This document shows positions 43,560-54,069 of a DNA stretch of 64,000 nucleotides, one piece after another. The translations under genes were made by a program, and so were the position numbers. The notes below the pieces were generated by a model. The model was not told the origin of the DNA, did no database searches, and saw only the letters and a program-made list of their open reading frames with translations. Source of the stretch: Variovorax sp. YR216 (GTDB lineage Bacteria > Pseudomonadota > Gammaproteobacteria > Burkholderiales > Burkholderiaceae_C); the NCBI RefSeq assembly GCF_900107745.1, contig NZ_FNRO01000001.1:744001-808000 (forward strand). The letters run 5' to 3'. Each line of letters opens with the position of its first letter. The stretch's first letter is position 1.

Positions 43560-44768
43560 TCAGGGCAGATTGAAGCTCAGCGGCGGCACCGGGGCGCTGG
43601 TGTCGATGGCCGTGTTCCGCAGAGTACCGTTGGAGTTCGCCTGCACGGTGTACAGGCCAGCGACCGCCGAGTCGGCCGTGAAGCCGAACGAGGATGCATT
43701 GGCCACGAACGGCGCGCGCACTGGCGCACCGATGGGCAGATTCATGCTGAACTCACCGCTCAACGCATCCACCGGCGGCGACGCCACTTCGATCGCGGGT
43801 CCACCGGTGAGGCTCTGCAATGCGCGCACCGTCGCGCTGGCCGGGCTCACCGTTCCGCTCACCGAGCGCATGGACGTGCCCGGCGGGTTGATTCGCACGC
43901 TGTCGCTACCCACGGAGGTGACTGCCGTGGCGCCAACCGGCACGCCCGTGATCACCGCAGTGGCGCGGTCCGCCGAGGTCACCACCAGGTCGTAGTTGCC
44001 GGTCGGGACCGGGAAGAGGACGAAGCGGCCGAGACTGTTCGGGATGCTGGCCTTGACCGGCAGGCCCTGTGACTGCAGCGAAACGAAGGTGGTTCCCGCC
44101 GCCAGCGACGGATCCACCCAGCCTTCGATCCGCTGGCCGCCGCTGTTGACGATCGGCACCACGGCAATCACCGGCTTGAGGTTGTAGCGGCCCGAGTTGC
44201 CACGTTTCACCACGGACTTGCAGGCGTCGAAGTCCAGCACCACGTCCACCACCTGGCCGGCCGGCACGTCGACGTTCATGTTGAGCTTCAGGCCGCTTTG
44301 CTGGGCGCTCGGGGTGTCCAGCGGCGTCTCGCTGCCACCGGTGGGCTTGACCGAGTTCGCCAGGGGATTGGCTTGCGTGTTGTTCACCAGGACCAGGCGC
44401 ATCTGCTGGTACTTGCCGGCCGGAAGCGGCGCCTCGCCCAACGGAAAGAGCACGCCGTTGGTCAGCGTGAGCAGGTCCACGCGTTGCGGGCTGGCCAGCT
44501 GGATGTCCACCCAGCCGCTGGCGGTGTCCGCGGCATCACTGCTCTGGTTCACGCGTACCTTGTCGATGGTGACATTGACCGCGTCGTATCCGCAGGCCGG
44601 AGCGTCCGTCATGGATACGCGGATGGTGCCCTTGTCGGCACTCACGCCCGATCCGCCGATGCCGCCTCCGCCCACAAAGCCTGCCCCACCGCCGCCACCC
44701 CCCCCGCAGGCGGCCAGGAGCAAGGCGCACGTAGCCGCACTCGCGACCAGAAGTCTCTGAATCTTCAT
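43560..44768 (-). CDS. DUF4382-domain lipoprotein
   Basis: 402 residues. Lipoprotein signal LLVASAATCALLLAAC is followed by a glycine-rich stretch. The DUF4382 pattern starts with GTIRVSMTDAPACGYDAVNVTIDKVRVNQ, then VDLLTLTNGVLFPLGEAPLPAGKYQQMRLVL and LNMNVDVPAGQVVDVVLDFDACKSVV. The C-terminal ~200 residues resemble carboxypeptidase-regulatory/Ig-like beta sandwiches. It is likely an outer membrane-anchored surface protein of unknown binding function. Its start overlaps the stop of the upstream DUF6502-like gene by four bases, so they form one operon. Confidence 0.8.
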   Translation of the reverse strand: MKIQRLLVASAATCALLLAACGGGGGGGAGFVGGGGIGGSGVSADKGTIRVSMTDAPACGYDAVNVTIDKVRVNQSSDAADTASGWVDIQLASPQRVDLLTLTNGVLFPLGEAPLPAGKYQQMRLVLVNNTQANPLANSVKPTGGSETPLDTPSAQQSGLKLNMNVDVPAGQVVDVVLDFDACKSVVKRGNSGRYNLKPVIAVVPIVNSGGQRIEGWVDPSLAAGTTFVSLQSQGLPVKASIPNSLGRFVLFPVPTGNYDLVVTSADRATAVITGVPVGATAVTSVGSDSVRINPPGTSMRSVSGTVSPASATVRALQSLTGGPAIEVASPPVDALSGEFSMNLPIGAPVRAPFVANASSFGFTADSAVAGLYTVQANSNGTLRNTAIDTSAPVPPLSFNLP

Positions 44769-45622
44769 CCTGCTTCTCCTTGAGATGTGGGAGCCGCCGG
44801 CTCCTCGAAGTAGTAAATGCCCAGGCCCACGCGCCGACGCGGCGTGGCGGCGGATTCTTCCCCGTTGCGCGCAGCGTCCACTCTGTCGCGCACCTGCAGC
44901 CAGCGATCCATCCGCTCCAGCAGCGACTGCGCCTGAGTGGCGCTGAGCTTGCGAAAGGCCGGCAGGTCGCTTCGGGGGATGGCGTCGTACATCACCTTGC
45001 GCTGGAAGTGCGGGTCACCGGCGCCGTGCTGGATGTTGTGGTCGATGGTGGCGATGAGCTGGGGCACGTCCCGCCCCAGGATGCCCAGCTTGTCGGATGC
45101 GCTGCAGGCCGGCACAAACGCGCGGGTGTGCAGTTGCACATGCTGGTCATCCAGGCACTCCACCGCACCCACCCGCTGCAACTCGTCGAGCACAGCGCGT
45201 GCCGGCATGTCGCCACTGTGGCGTCGCACCAGTTCGGCGAAGCCCTGGGGGCCGTCCATCTGCAGCGCGCGCGGCTCGCCAGCGGTGTCGAGAAAGCTGG
45301 GGTCGCGTACCCAGCCGGTGAGCACGCGGGCGGCGCGGTTGTAGCGCTCGCCACCTACTGCCACCGATTCGCGGACGGGCAGCGAAAGCAGCCGCCGCAC
45401 CTCCTTGCGGGTGAGTCCCGAGAGGATGGAGGCGCGCGAGATGGTGGACTTCTTGCCCTCGATGGCGAAGTCCTTCATGGCCACCTCGACATAGGCGCGC
45501 CGGGCCAGTTCGTCGAACGCGGAATAGGACATGGAATGGCGCAGCACCACCCGGAACAGGGCGCGCAGGACGTTCGACACTGCGTCCTCCAGAGCTTGAT
45601 ACATCCTCGTGCCGGCATCCAT
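44765..45622 (-). CDS. DUF6502-like hypothetical protein, possible DNA-binding regulator
   Basis: 285 residues from the ATG at 45622; a second ATG at 45604 is also plausible. Features are helical: MYQALEDAVSNVLRALFRVVLRHSMSYSAFDELARRAYVEVA, then KKSTISRASILSGLTRKEVRRLL, which reads like a helix-turn-helix. The DUF6502 name is a recollection of similar proteins. If it is a regulator, the inverted repeat covering its start region (45622-45643) would be its natural operator. It is coupled to the lipoprotein gene downstream. Confidence 0.65.
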   Translation of the reverse strand: MDAGTRMYQALEDAVSNVLRALFRVVLRHSMSYSAFDELARRAYVEVAMKDFAIEGKKSTISRASILSGLTRKEVRRLLSLPVRESVAVGGERYNRAARVLTGWVRDPSFLDTAGEPRALQMDGPQGFAELVRRHSGDMPARAVLDELQRVGAVECLDDQHVQLHTRAFVPACSASDKLGILGRDVPQLIATIDHNIQHGAGDPHFQRKVMYDAIPRSDLPAFRKLSATQAQSLLERMDRWLQVRDRVDAARNGEESAATPRRRVGLGIYYFEEPAAPTSQGEAG

Positions 45623-45643
45623 TTTGGGAAATTTATCCCAAAA
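45622..45643. promoter_or_regulatory. Long perfect inverted repeat between divergent genes
   Basis: TTTTGGGA-AATTTA-TCCCAAAA has 8-bp perfect arms in an A/T-rich patch. It touches the start codon of the DUF6502-like gene and lies about 95 bases upstream of the pseudoprotease start. It is a strong candidate operator for a dimeric regulator controlling both directions. Confidence 0.6.
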
Positions 45644-45735
45644 CAAGGCCCCCGCCAAGACCGCATCCTGCCCAACCGGGCAGTAGCGCCACCCCCTTGT
45701 GGCTTCACACAATGAAGCCATCTAAGGAGCTCCCC

Positions 45736-46620
45736 ATGGCCGACGCGATGACTTCCCCGTCCCTCGAACAACTGTCCGCCGCCATGGCGGACGCGGTGGC
45801 TGCCGCCTCGCGCAGCGTGGTCGCGGTGCACGGCGCGCGGTCGCGCGCCAGCGGCTTCGTCTGGCGCGACGGGCTGGTCGTCACTTCCGAAGAATCACTG
45901 TCCGACGAAGGTGACGTGGCCGTCCTGCTGCCGGAAGGCGGCAAGCTGCGCGCGAGCATCGTCGGGCGTGACCCCGCCACCGATGTCGCGCTGCTTCGCG
46001 TCGAAGGCCAGGCGCCCTCCCCGATCGCCTTCGATGCCGCACCGGTGCGCACCGGTTCGATCGCACTCGCAGTGGGCTCGCAGGCCGGCACCGCCATTGC
46101 GGCAGCGGGCGTGGTGTCGCTGGTCGGTCCTGCATGGCGCAGCCTGCGCGGCGGCGACATCGACATGCGGATCGAACTCGGCCTCGTGATGCGGCGCAGC
46201 GTCGAAGGCGGCCTCGCGCTCGATGCGGGCGGCCATGCGATCGGGATGAGCGTATTCGGGCCGCGCGGGCGCGTGCTCGTGATTCCGGGCGCGACTGTCG
46301 AGCGTGTGGCGGCGCAGCTTGCCGCGCATGGCCGCGTGCCGCGCGGCTACCTCGGCGTCGCGCTTCAACCGGTGAAGGTGGAGCCCGATGGCGTTGGCGC
46401 GATGGTCATGGGCGTCGATCGCGACGGACCCGGCGCGGCCGCGGGCATTCGGCAAGGCGACGTGATCCTCGCGTGGGACGGGGAGCCGGTGCGCAGCGTG
46501 AACATGCTGCTGCGCGCGCTCGGCCCGGCGAGCGTGGGCACGGTCGTGAAGCTTTCGCTGCAGCGCGCGGGCGAGCCGGTCGAACAAATGATCACCATCG
46601 GAGAAAGGCCCACTGATTGA
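45736..46620 (+). CDS. Trypsin-like/PDZ protein lacking catalytic His and Ser (pseudoprotease)
   Basis: 294 residues from the ATG after AAGGAG. The arrangement copies DegP/HtrA proteins: a trypsin-like domain then a PDZ domain (RGYLGVALQPVKV, GPGAAAGIRQGDVILAWDGEPV). However, the TNSHVV segment is replaced by TSEESLS near 50-56, so the His is gone. The catalytic Asp83 in GRDPATDVALLRV is kept. The GNSGG loop is SVEGG, with Glu157 where Ser should be. No signal peptide. It is therefore probably a cytoplasmic, non-proteolytic partner of the active protease encoded two genes downstream. Confidence 0.75.
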   Translation: MADAMTSPSLEQLSAAMADAVAAASRSVVAVHGARSRASGFVWRDGLVVTSEESLSDEGDVAVLLPEGGKLRASIVGRDPATDVALLRVEGQAPSPIAFDAAPVRTGSIALAVGSQAGTAIAAAGVVSLVGPAWRSLRGGDIDMRIELGLVMRRSVEGGLALDAGGHAIGMSVFGPRGRVLVIPGATVERVAAQLAAHGRVPRGYLGVALQPVKVEPDGVGAMVMGVDRDGPGAAAGIRQGDVILAWDGEPVRSVNMLLRALGPASVGTVVKLSLQRAGEPVEQMITIGERPTD

Positions 46621-47000
46621 GCACATTGCGGGTTGCGGACCCGATCGTGGTCGCGATCGACATTGATGACGCCGCGCTGTCGGAGCGGCTGTCCGCGTCG
46701 CTGGGGGACGCGCCTGGCCTGCGCATCGCGCAGGCCGGCGAGCCGGCGGACGTGACGGTGATCGCGACAACCGAATCCGCGCCCGCTGCCGACGACAACG
46801 AAGCCACGCTGACACCGCGAGAACTCGAAGTGCTCGCCCTGATGGCCGAAGGCGCATCGAACAAGGCGATCGCGCGGCGACTCGGCATTTCGGTCCACAC
46901 GGCCAAGTTCCACGTGGGCTCGCTGCTCGACAAGCTCGACGCGACGGGCCGCACGGACGCTGTCGCGCAGGCGGTGCGGCAAGGCGTCATCCATTTGTGA
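46617..47000 (+). CDS. Small LuxR-type helix-turn-helix protein
   Basis: 127 residues beginning at a TTG that overlaps the pseudoprotease stop (TTGA), with GGAGAAAGG as ribosome site. The C-terminal ~60 residues are a complete LuxR HTH (TLTPRELEVLALMAEGASNKAIARRLGISVHTAKFHVG). The N-terminal ~60 residues look like a shortened receiver-like fold (VVAIDIDDAALSERLSASL) without a phosphorylation Asp pattern. Sandwiched between a pseudoprotease and an HtrA-type protease, it is likely regulated by or a target of them. The rare start codon may limit its level. Confidence 0.7.
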   Translation: MSTLRVADPIVVAIDIDDAALSERLSASLGDAPGLRIAQAGEPADVTVIATTESAPAADDNEATLTPRELEVLALMAEGASNKAIARRLGISVHTAKFHVGSLLDKLDATGRTDAVAQAVRQGVIHL

Positions 47001-47007
47001 GACGAAC

Positions 47008-48012
47008 ATGTTCGACGACGACACTCCTTCATCATCGACCATCGAAGGCGGCTCGCCAGAGGCGGATCAGGACGCGCTGATCGATGCCTACTCGCACGCG
47101 GTCGCAACGGTGGCCGACCGCATCGGCCCCGCGGTTGTGCGCGTGCAGAGCGGCACGGCGGGCCGCCGCGGCGGCCTCGGCTCGGGCGTGGTCATCGCCA
47201 ACGACGGGCTCGTGCTGACGAACAGCCACGTGGTCGCCGCTGCGCGCCGCGTGCGCGTGGGCAGCACCGAAGCCGGCGACCGCGAAGCCGAGGTGATCGG
47301 CGACGACCCCGCGACCGATCTCGCGCTGCTGCGTGTCGAACTGCCGCGCGGCGCCGCCACTGCCCGGCTCGGCGACTCGAAGATGCTCAAGCGCGGCCAT
47401 CTGGTGGTGGGCATCGGCAATCCGCTGGGCTTCGAATCGACGATCACCGCGGGCATCGTTTCGGCGCTCGGCCGTTCCTTGCGCTCGCAGAGCGGGCATC
47501 TGATCGATGACGTGATCCAGACCGACGTCGCGTTGAACCCCGGCAATTCCGGCGGCGCGCTGGTGGCGGCTTCGGGCCAGGTGGTGGGCATCAACACCGC
47601 GATGATCGCGGGCGCGCAAGGGCTCGCGTTCGCGGTATCGAGCAACACGGCGGGTTTCGTGATCGGCGAGTTCATCGCGCATGGCCGCGTGCGGCGCGCA
47701 CACCTGGGCATCGCGGCGCAGACGGTGCCGCTTGCGCGCCGCGTCGCCCTCGCGATTCACTCGGGCGCGAATGCGGTTCGCATCGGCGAGGTGCAGCCCG
47801 GCAGTGCGGCAGAGCAGGCAGGCCTGCGTGTCGGCGACATCCTCGTGGCACTGGACGACATGGTGGTCGCGGGTGCAGACGACCTGCTGAGGCTCTTGAG
47901 CGCAGACCGCATCGGCCGCAGCCTGGAGGTGTCGGTGCTGCGCGATGGGCGGCTCATCACGCGATCGGTGACGGCGCAGGAGCGGCCGCCGATCGTTGCG
48001 GGCCGGCGCTAG
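47008..48012 (+). CDS. HtrA/DegP-type trypsin-like serine protease with PDZ domain, no signal peptide
   Basis: 334 residues. The catalytic triad is intact: His74 in LTNSHVVAAARR, Asp104 in DDPATDLALLRVE and Ser181 in NPGNSGGALVAASGQVVGIN. A single PDZ domain follows (RRAHLGIAAQTVPLAR, GSAAEQAGLRVGDILVALDD). The N-terminus is acidic and hydrophilic (MFDDDTPSSSTIEGG) with no signal or TM segment, unlike periplasmic DegP/DegS, so it may act in the cytoplasm. It closes the three-gene operon with only 7 bases to the HTH gene. Its stop overlaps the convergent Rieske gene by four bases. Confidence 0.82.
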   Translation: MFDDDTPSSSTIEGGSPEADQDALIDAYSHAVATVADRIGPAVVRVQSGTAGRRGGLGSGVVIANDGLVLTNSHVVAAARRVRVGSTEAGDREAEVIGDDPATDLALLRVELPRGAATARLGDSKMLKRGHLVVGIGNPLGFESTITAGIVSALGRSLRSQSGHLIDDVIQTDVALNPGNSGGALVAASGQVVGINTAMIAGAQGLAFAVSSNTAGFVIGEFIAHGRVRRAHLGIAAQTVPLARRVALAIHSGANAVRIGEVQPGSAAEQAGLRVGDILVALDDMVVAGADDLLRLLSADRIGRSLEVSVLRDGRLITRSVTAQERPPIVAGRR

Positions 48013-49163
48013 GCGCCCGGGGTGATCGCCTCTTCGACATCCCGGTGGAACCTGGCGGAACACCACTCCGTCGCGCCGAAGTACAACGCCTTGTTCGCCC
48101 CGCTCGCCAGCGTCGACTGCGCCGAGACGCCGAGCGCGAAGTCCTCGTCGAGTGCGCCCCAGAATGACTCGATGTTCTTGCGCCAGTAGTTGACCGACTT
48201 CTCGGTCTGCGGCATTTCGGGGATCAGCGTGGTGGCGAGCACGCGCGAGCGATCGGGCGCTTCGGGCAGCACGGTGAAGGCGTTGGCATGGTCGCCTTCA
48301 TGCAGGATGAAGGTCGCCGGGAAGAAGAAATAGATGATGTTCGAGTGCGGCCCTGCCTGCCATTGGTCCATCGGCGCGTCCCTGAGCGACTCGATGCTGC
48401 GCTTGGGCAGGAAGATGCGTTGGTGCTGCCGGTCATGGTCCGCGAGCAGCAGGTTGTGGTAGAACATGTGCGCGATGCTGTTCCGGTGCGCGTACTGGAA
48501 GTGATACGTCTCCAGATTGGCCTCGAAAGGGATCTTCCAGTTCGCCGCGTTCGGGAATTCGCGCTGATGGAACGGCACCCAGCAGTCGTAGCCCCACGAA
48601 CGCAGGTCCGCACCGAAGCGGCCGAGCCATGCATCGATGTCGAGCGTGGCTTCGTCTTGCTTTTCGACGATGCGAGGCACGACCCAGACGAAGCCGAGCG
48701 CTTCGGCGGCAGGCACGCGCGCGAGCGCACAGTCGGACGTCGGTGCGTGCGGAAAGTCCTCGCCGTGCGGGCGAGCGCGCAACGCGCCATCGAGTCCATA
48801 GGTCCAGCTGTGATACGGGCACACCAGCACGCGCTGGCTCATAGCGCCGGGCGGCCGTAGCCGCGCACCACGGTGCCGACAGGCGTTGACGAATGCGTTG
48901 ATGCGGCCATCTGCGGCGCGCACGACGAGGAGCGGCAAGCCGGCAACGTCGATGGCCAACGAATCGCCTTCGTTCGGCAACGAGGCTGACGCGCACAGCG
49001 CCAGCGGATAGCGGCGAAAGAACACGTCGACTTCGCGCTTGTATCGCACGGGGTCGAGATAGCGCTCGACGGGGCTCAGTGTGGGCTCGCCGCGTTCACT
49101 GCCCCGGCTGTCGATCAGCGCCATGGCCCGCTGGATCAGTGCAACCTGTTCGTCATGAAGCAT
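48009..49163 (-). CDS. Rieske-type aromatic ring-hydroxylating oxygenase, alpha subunit-like
   Basis: 384 residues from the ATG at 49163 (a GTG at 49172 is possible). The Rieske cluster is bound by NACRHRGARL and CPYHSWTYGLDG (CxH, CxxH). The mononuclear iron site has NLETYHFQYAHRNS with two His. The catalytic domain is somewhat short at the end. No beta subunit, ferredoxin or reductase gene is adjacent, so electrons must come from elsewhere. Single-component members include enzymes for carnitine, choline-like and phenylpropanoid substrates. Substrate unknown. Confidence 0.82.
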   Translation of the reverse strand: MLHDEQVALIQRAMALIDSRGSERGEPTLSPVERYLDPVRYKREVDVFFRRYPLALCASASLPNEGDSLAIDVAGLPLLVVRAADGRINAFVNACRHRGARLRPPGAMSQRVLVCPYHSWTYGLDGALRARPHGEDFPHAPTSDCALARVPAAEALGFVWVVPRIVEKQDEATLDIDAWLGRFGADLRSWGYDCWVPFHQREFPNAANWKIPFEANLETYHFQYAHRNSIAHMFYHNLLLADHDRQHQRIFLPKRSIESLRDAPMDQWQAGPHSNIIYFFFPATFILHEGDHANAFTVLPEAPDRSRVLATTLIPEMPQTEKSVNYWRKNIESFWGALDEDFALGVSAQSTLASGANKALYFGATEWCSARFHRDVEEAITPGA

Positions 49164-49177
49164 TGAATGCACCCCAA

Positions 49178-49206
49178 TTGCTCATTTGCTCATTTGCTCA
49201 TTTGCT
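49178..49206. repeat. Tandem 8-bp repeat, about 3.6 copies
   Basis: The unit is ttgctcat on the plus strand (atgagcaa on the minus strand). It begins at the stop codon of the GIY-YIG-like gene and runs toward the Rieske gene start. Short tandem repeats can change length by slippage. Confidence 0.7.
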
Positions 49207-49926
49207 TCGCGGTTCATCTTCGCGCGTGAGCGTCACCAGCGATTCCAGTGTTGGCAAGAATTGAAGGTCACACTCGTCCTGGACATGCCTCAAGTTCCAT
49301 AGCGCACTGTGGCGAATCTCTGCGCGTGGGCTGAATCGACCGAGCCAGCCACTGCTTGACACATCCAGAGGTGCGAGCTTGTTCGATAGCAGCGCGATCG
49401 TATTTCGCTCGATATATGCGCGCATGCTCAGTGGGCCAGGCTCATCAGGCACGGCCACCCAAAGCACCGTCATTTCGCCGATGTGCGCCGATACACGCCG
49501 CTCTAGTTCGGCCTCTGCAGCCAGAGCGACCGGATTTCCACGAACCTGCGGTGGCAAGGCAGAACCGACGCCCCAAGATGGCAGTGACAGTCCATCACGG
49601 GCCAGCAGGGCCGCCCCAACATGCAGCCTGAAGATGGAGCCTCGGTGATTTCCTCCCCCGGTTCGAGTTCCGAGGTGCGCTCCGAGACGCGCGCCCAGCA
49701 AAGACTTTGATCCGGCACTGACCGCATGGGTGCCGATTCGAACGATTCGCCGGATTTCCGGATGCGTGACTCGAAACTCCCCTGATTCCATGAAGAAATA
49801 GACACCGCGCCGCGGCAGCACGAAGCGCTCCTTGAGTTGACGCAGGCGCAACCCTTGTCCTGGGGCCGTCGAAAGGCGTGCGAGCAGTGAATAGAACCGA
49901 TCTACACCTTGAACAAAAGCAGACAT
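49198..49926 (-). CDS. GIY-YIG nuclease-like protein
   Basis: 242 residues. A GIY-YIG-like core is apparent: RRGVYFFMESGEFR at 39-52 (GVY for GIY), RRIVRIGTHAV at 59-69 (RIG for YIG), then SLLGARLGAHLG with an Arg as in the family's helix, and GNHRGSIFRLHVG. The second motif is degenerate, as in several divergent GIY-YIG groups. No signal peptide. It starts 8 bases after the YaaA/DUF6884-like gene and ends at the tandem repeat. The codon and base composition are less GC-biased than the surroundings. A DNA-processing or defence role is plausible but inferred. Confidence 0.6.
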   Translation of the reverse strand: MSAFVQGVDRFYSLLARLSTAPGQGLRLRQLKERFVLPRRGVYFFMESGEFRVTHPEIRRIVRIGTHAVSAGSKSLLGARLGAHLGTRTGGGNHRGSIFRLHVGAALLARDGLSLPSWGVGSALPPQVRGNPVALAAEAELERRVSAHIGEMTVLWVAVPDEPGPLSMRAYIERNTIALLSNKLAPLDVSSSGWLGRFSPRAEIRHSALWNLRHVQDECDLQFLPTLESLVTLTREDEPRSK

Positions 49927-49934
49927 GGCCTTAC

Positions 49935-50576
49935 TCAAGCGCAGTCGATAAGTTGAGCGGCGCATTCATAGTGCCAATTCGTCTTTCGTGGTGTATCGAA
50001 TTTTTTTAGATTGAATCCCAAACCAAGCTCAGGCTTTTCGGAAGATCTGTAATACACCGTTTTTTCGCCCTTATACGTCATGACAAGATTTCGAAATAGA
50101 TTTAGATAGCTCAGCCCCCCAAGGAAGACCATCTCCTCTCCATCGTCGGGTATTTGACAAAAATCCAGATACCGATCTCCCGCCCTTCGCCTGTTGCAGG
50201 AATGGGCGCTTCCGCTGAACGTGATATCGTAATCCGGCGTGAGGAACGTCGAAGCGATCAGGCCCCAGCCGGCTGAAAGTATGTAGACCTTCTCACCGAA
50301 CTTGTTGAAGAGCCCCTCGTAGATTCGATTTTTGTAGAGCTTGTAGGCCGAATTTAATCCCAGCGGGTTCTGACTCAACTGCTCGGAATTATATTGAGCC
50401 AGACGATTCCTCCAACTCGTGCCATGACCATCATCGTCATCGGGTCGAGCATAAAAAAATTCGTGATCGAGCGCCAATTGAGGGTACGCGACGAATTTCA
50501 CAATTCGGCCGTCTGAATGGCGAAATCCTGTTCTGGTGGGATTTTTATTGCCGGCACACTGGATGACAATTTTCAT
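49935..50576 (-). CDS. YaaA/DUF6884-like protein
   Basis: 213 residues from MKIVIQCAGNKNP, with a GGAAGA ribosome site. The central YILSAGWGLIASTFLTPDYDITFSG near 98-122 matches the pattern of YaaA/DUF6884 proteins (xxSAxxGLxxPxxxxxxYD). The beginning IVIQCAGNKN is also typical (IVxxSCGxxK). YaaA protects DNA from oxidative damage in E. coli, and DUF6884 proteins often occur in mobile or defence contexts. The gene is markedly A/T-richer than its neighbours, suggesting recent transfer. It is cotranscribed with the GIY-YIG-like gene. Confidence 0.6.
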   Translation of the reverse strand: MKIVIQCAGNKNPTRTGFRHSDGRIVKFVAYPQLALDHEFFYARPDDDDGHGTSWRNRLAQYNSEQLSQNPLGLNSAYKLYKNRIYEGLFNKFGEKVYILSAGWGLIASTFLTPDYDITFSGSAHSCNRRRAGDRYLDFCQIPDDGEEMVFLGGLSYLNLFRNLVMTYKGEKTVYYRSSEKPELGLGFNLKKFDTPRKTNWHYECAAQLIDCA

Positions 50577-50697
50577 GATCTTCCCATTCAGCTGCTGCAA
50601 ACACGCCAAAGTCACAAGTATTGCCGCCCGGCAGCTTTGCCTTGAACATCTCCGCAGCGTTATACGGTTGGCTCGAAGAGTGGGCAAGCCTGGGAGC

Positions 50698-54061
<3,364 letters not shown>

Positions 54062-54069
<8 letters not shown>

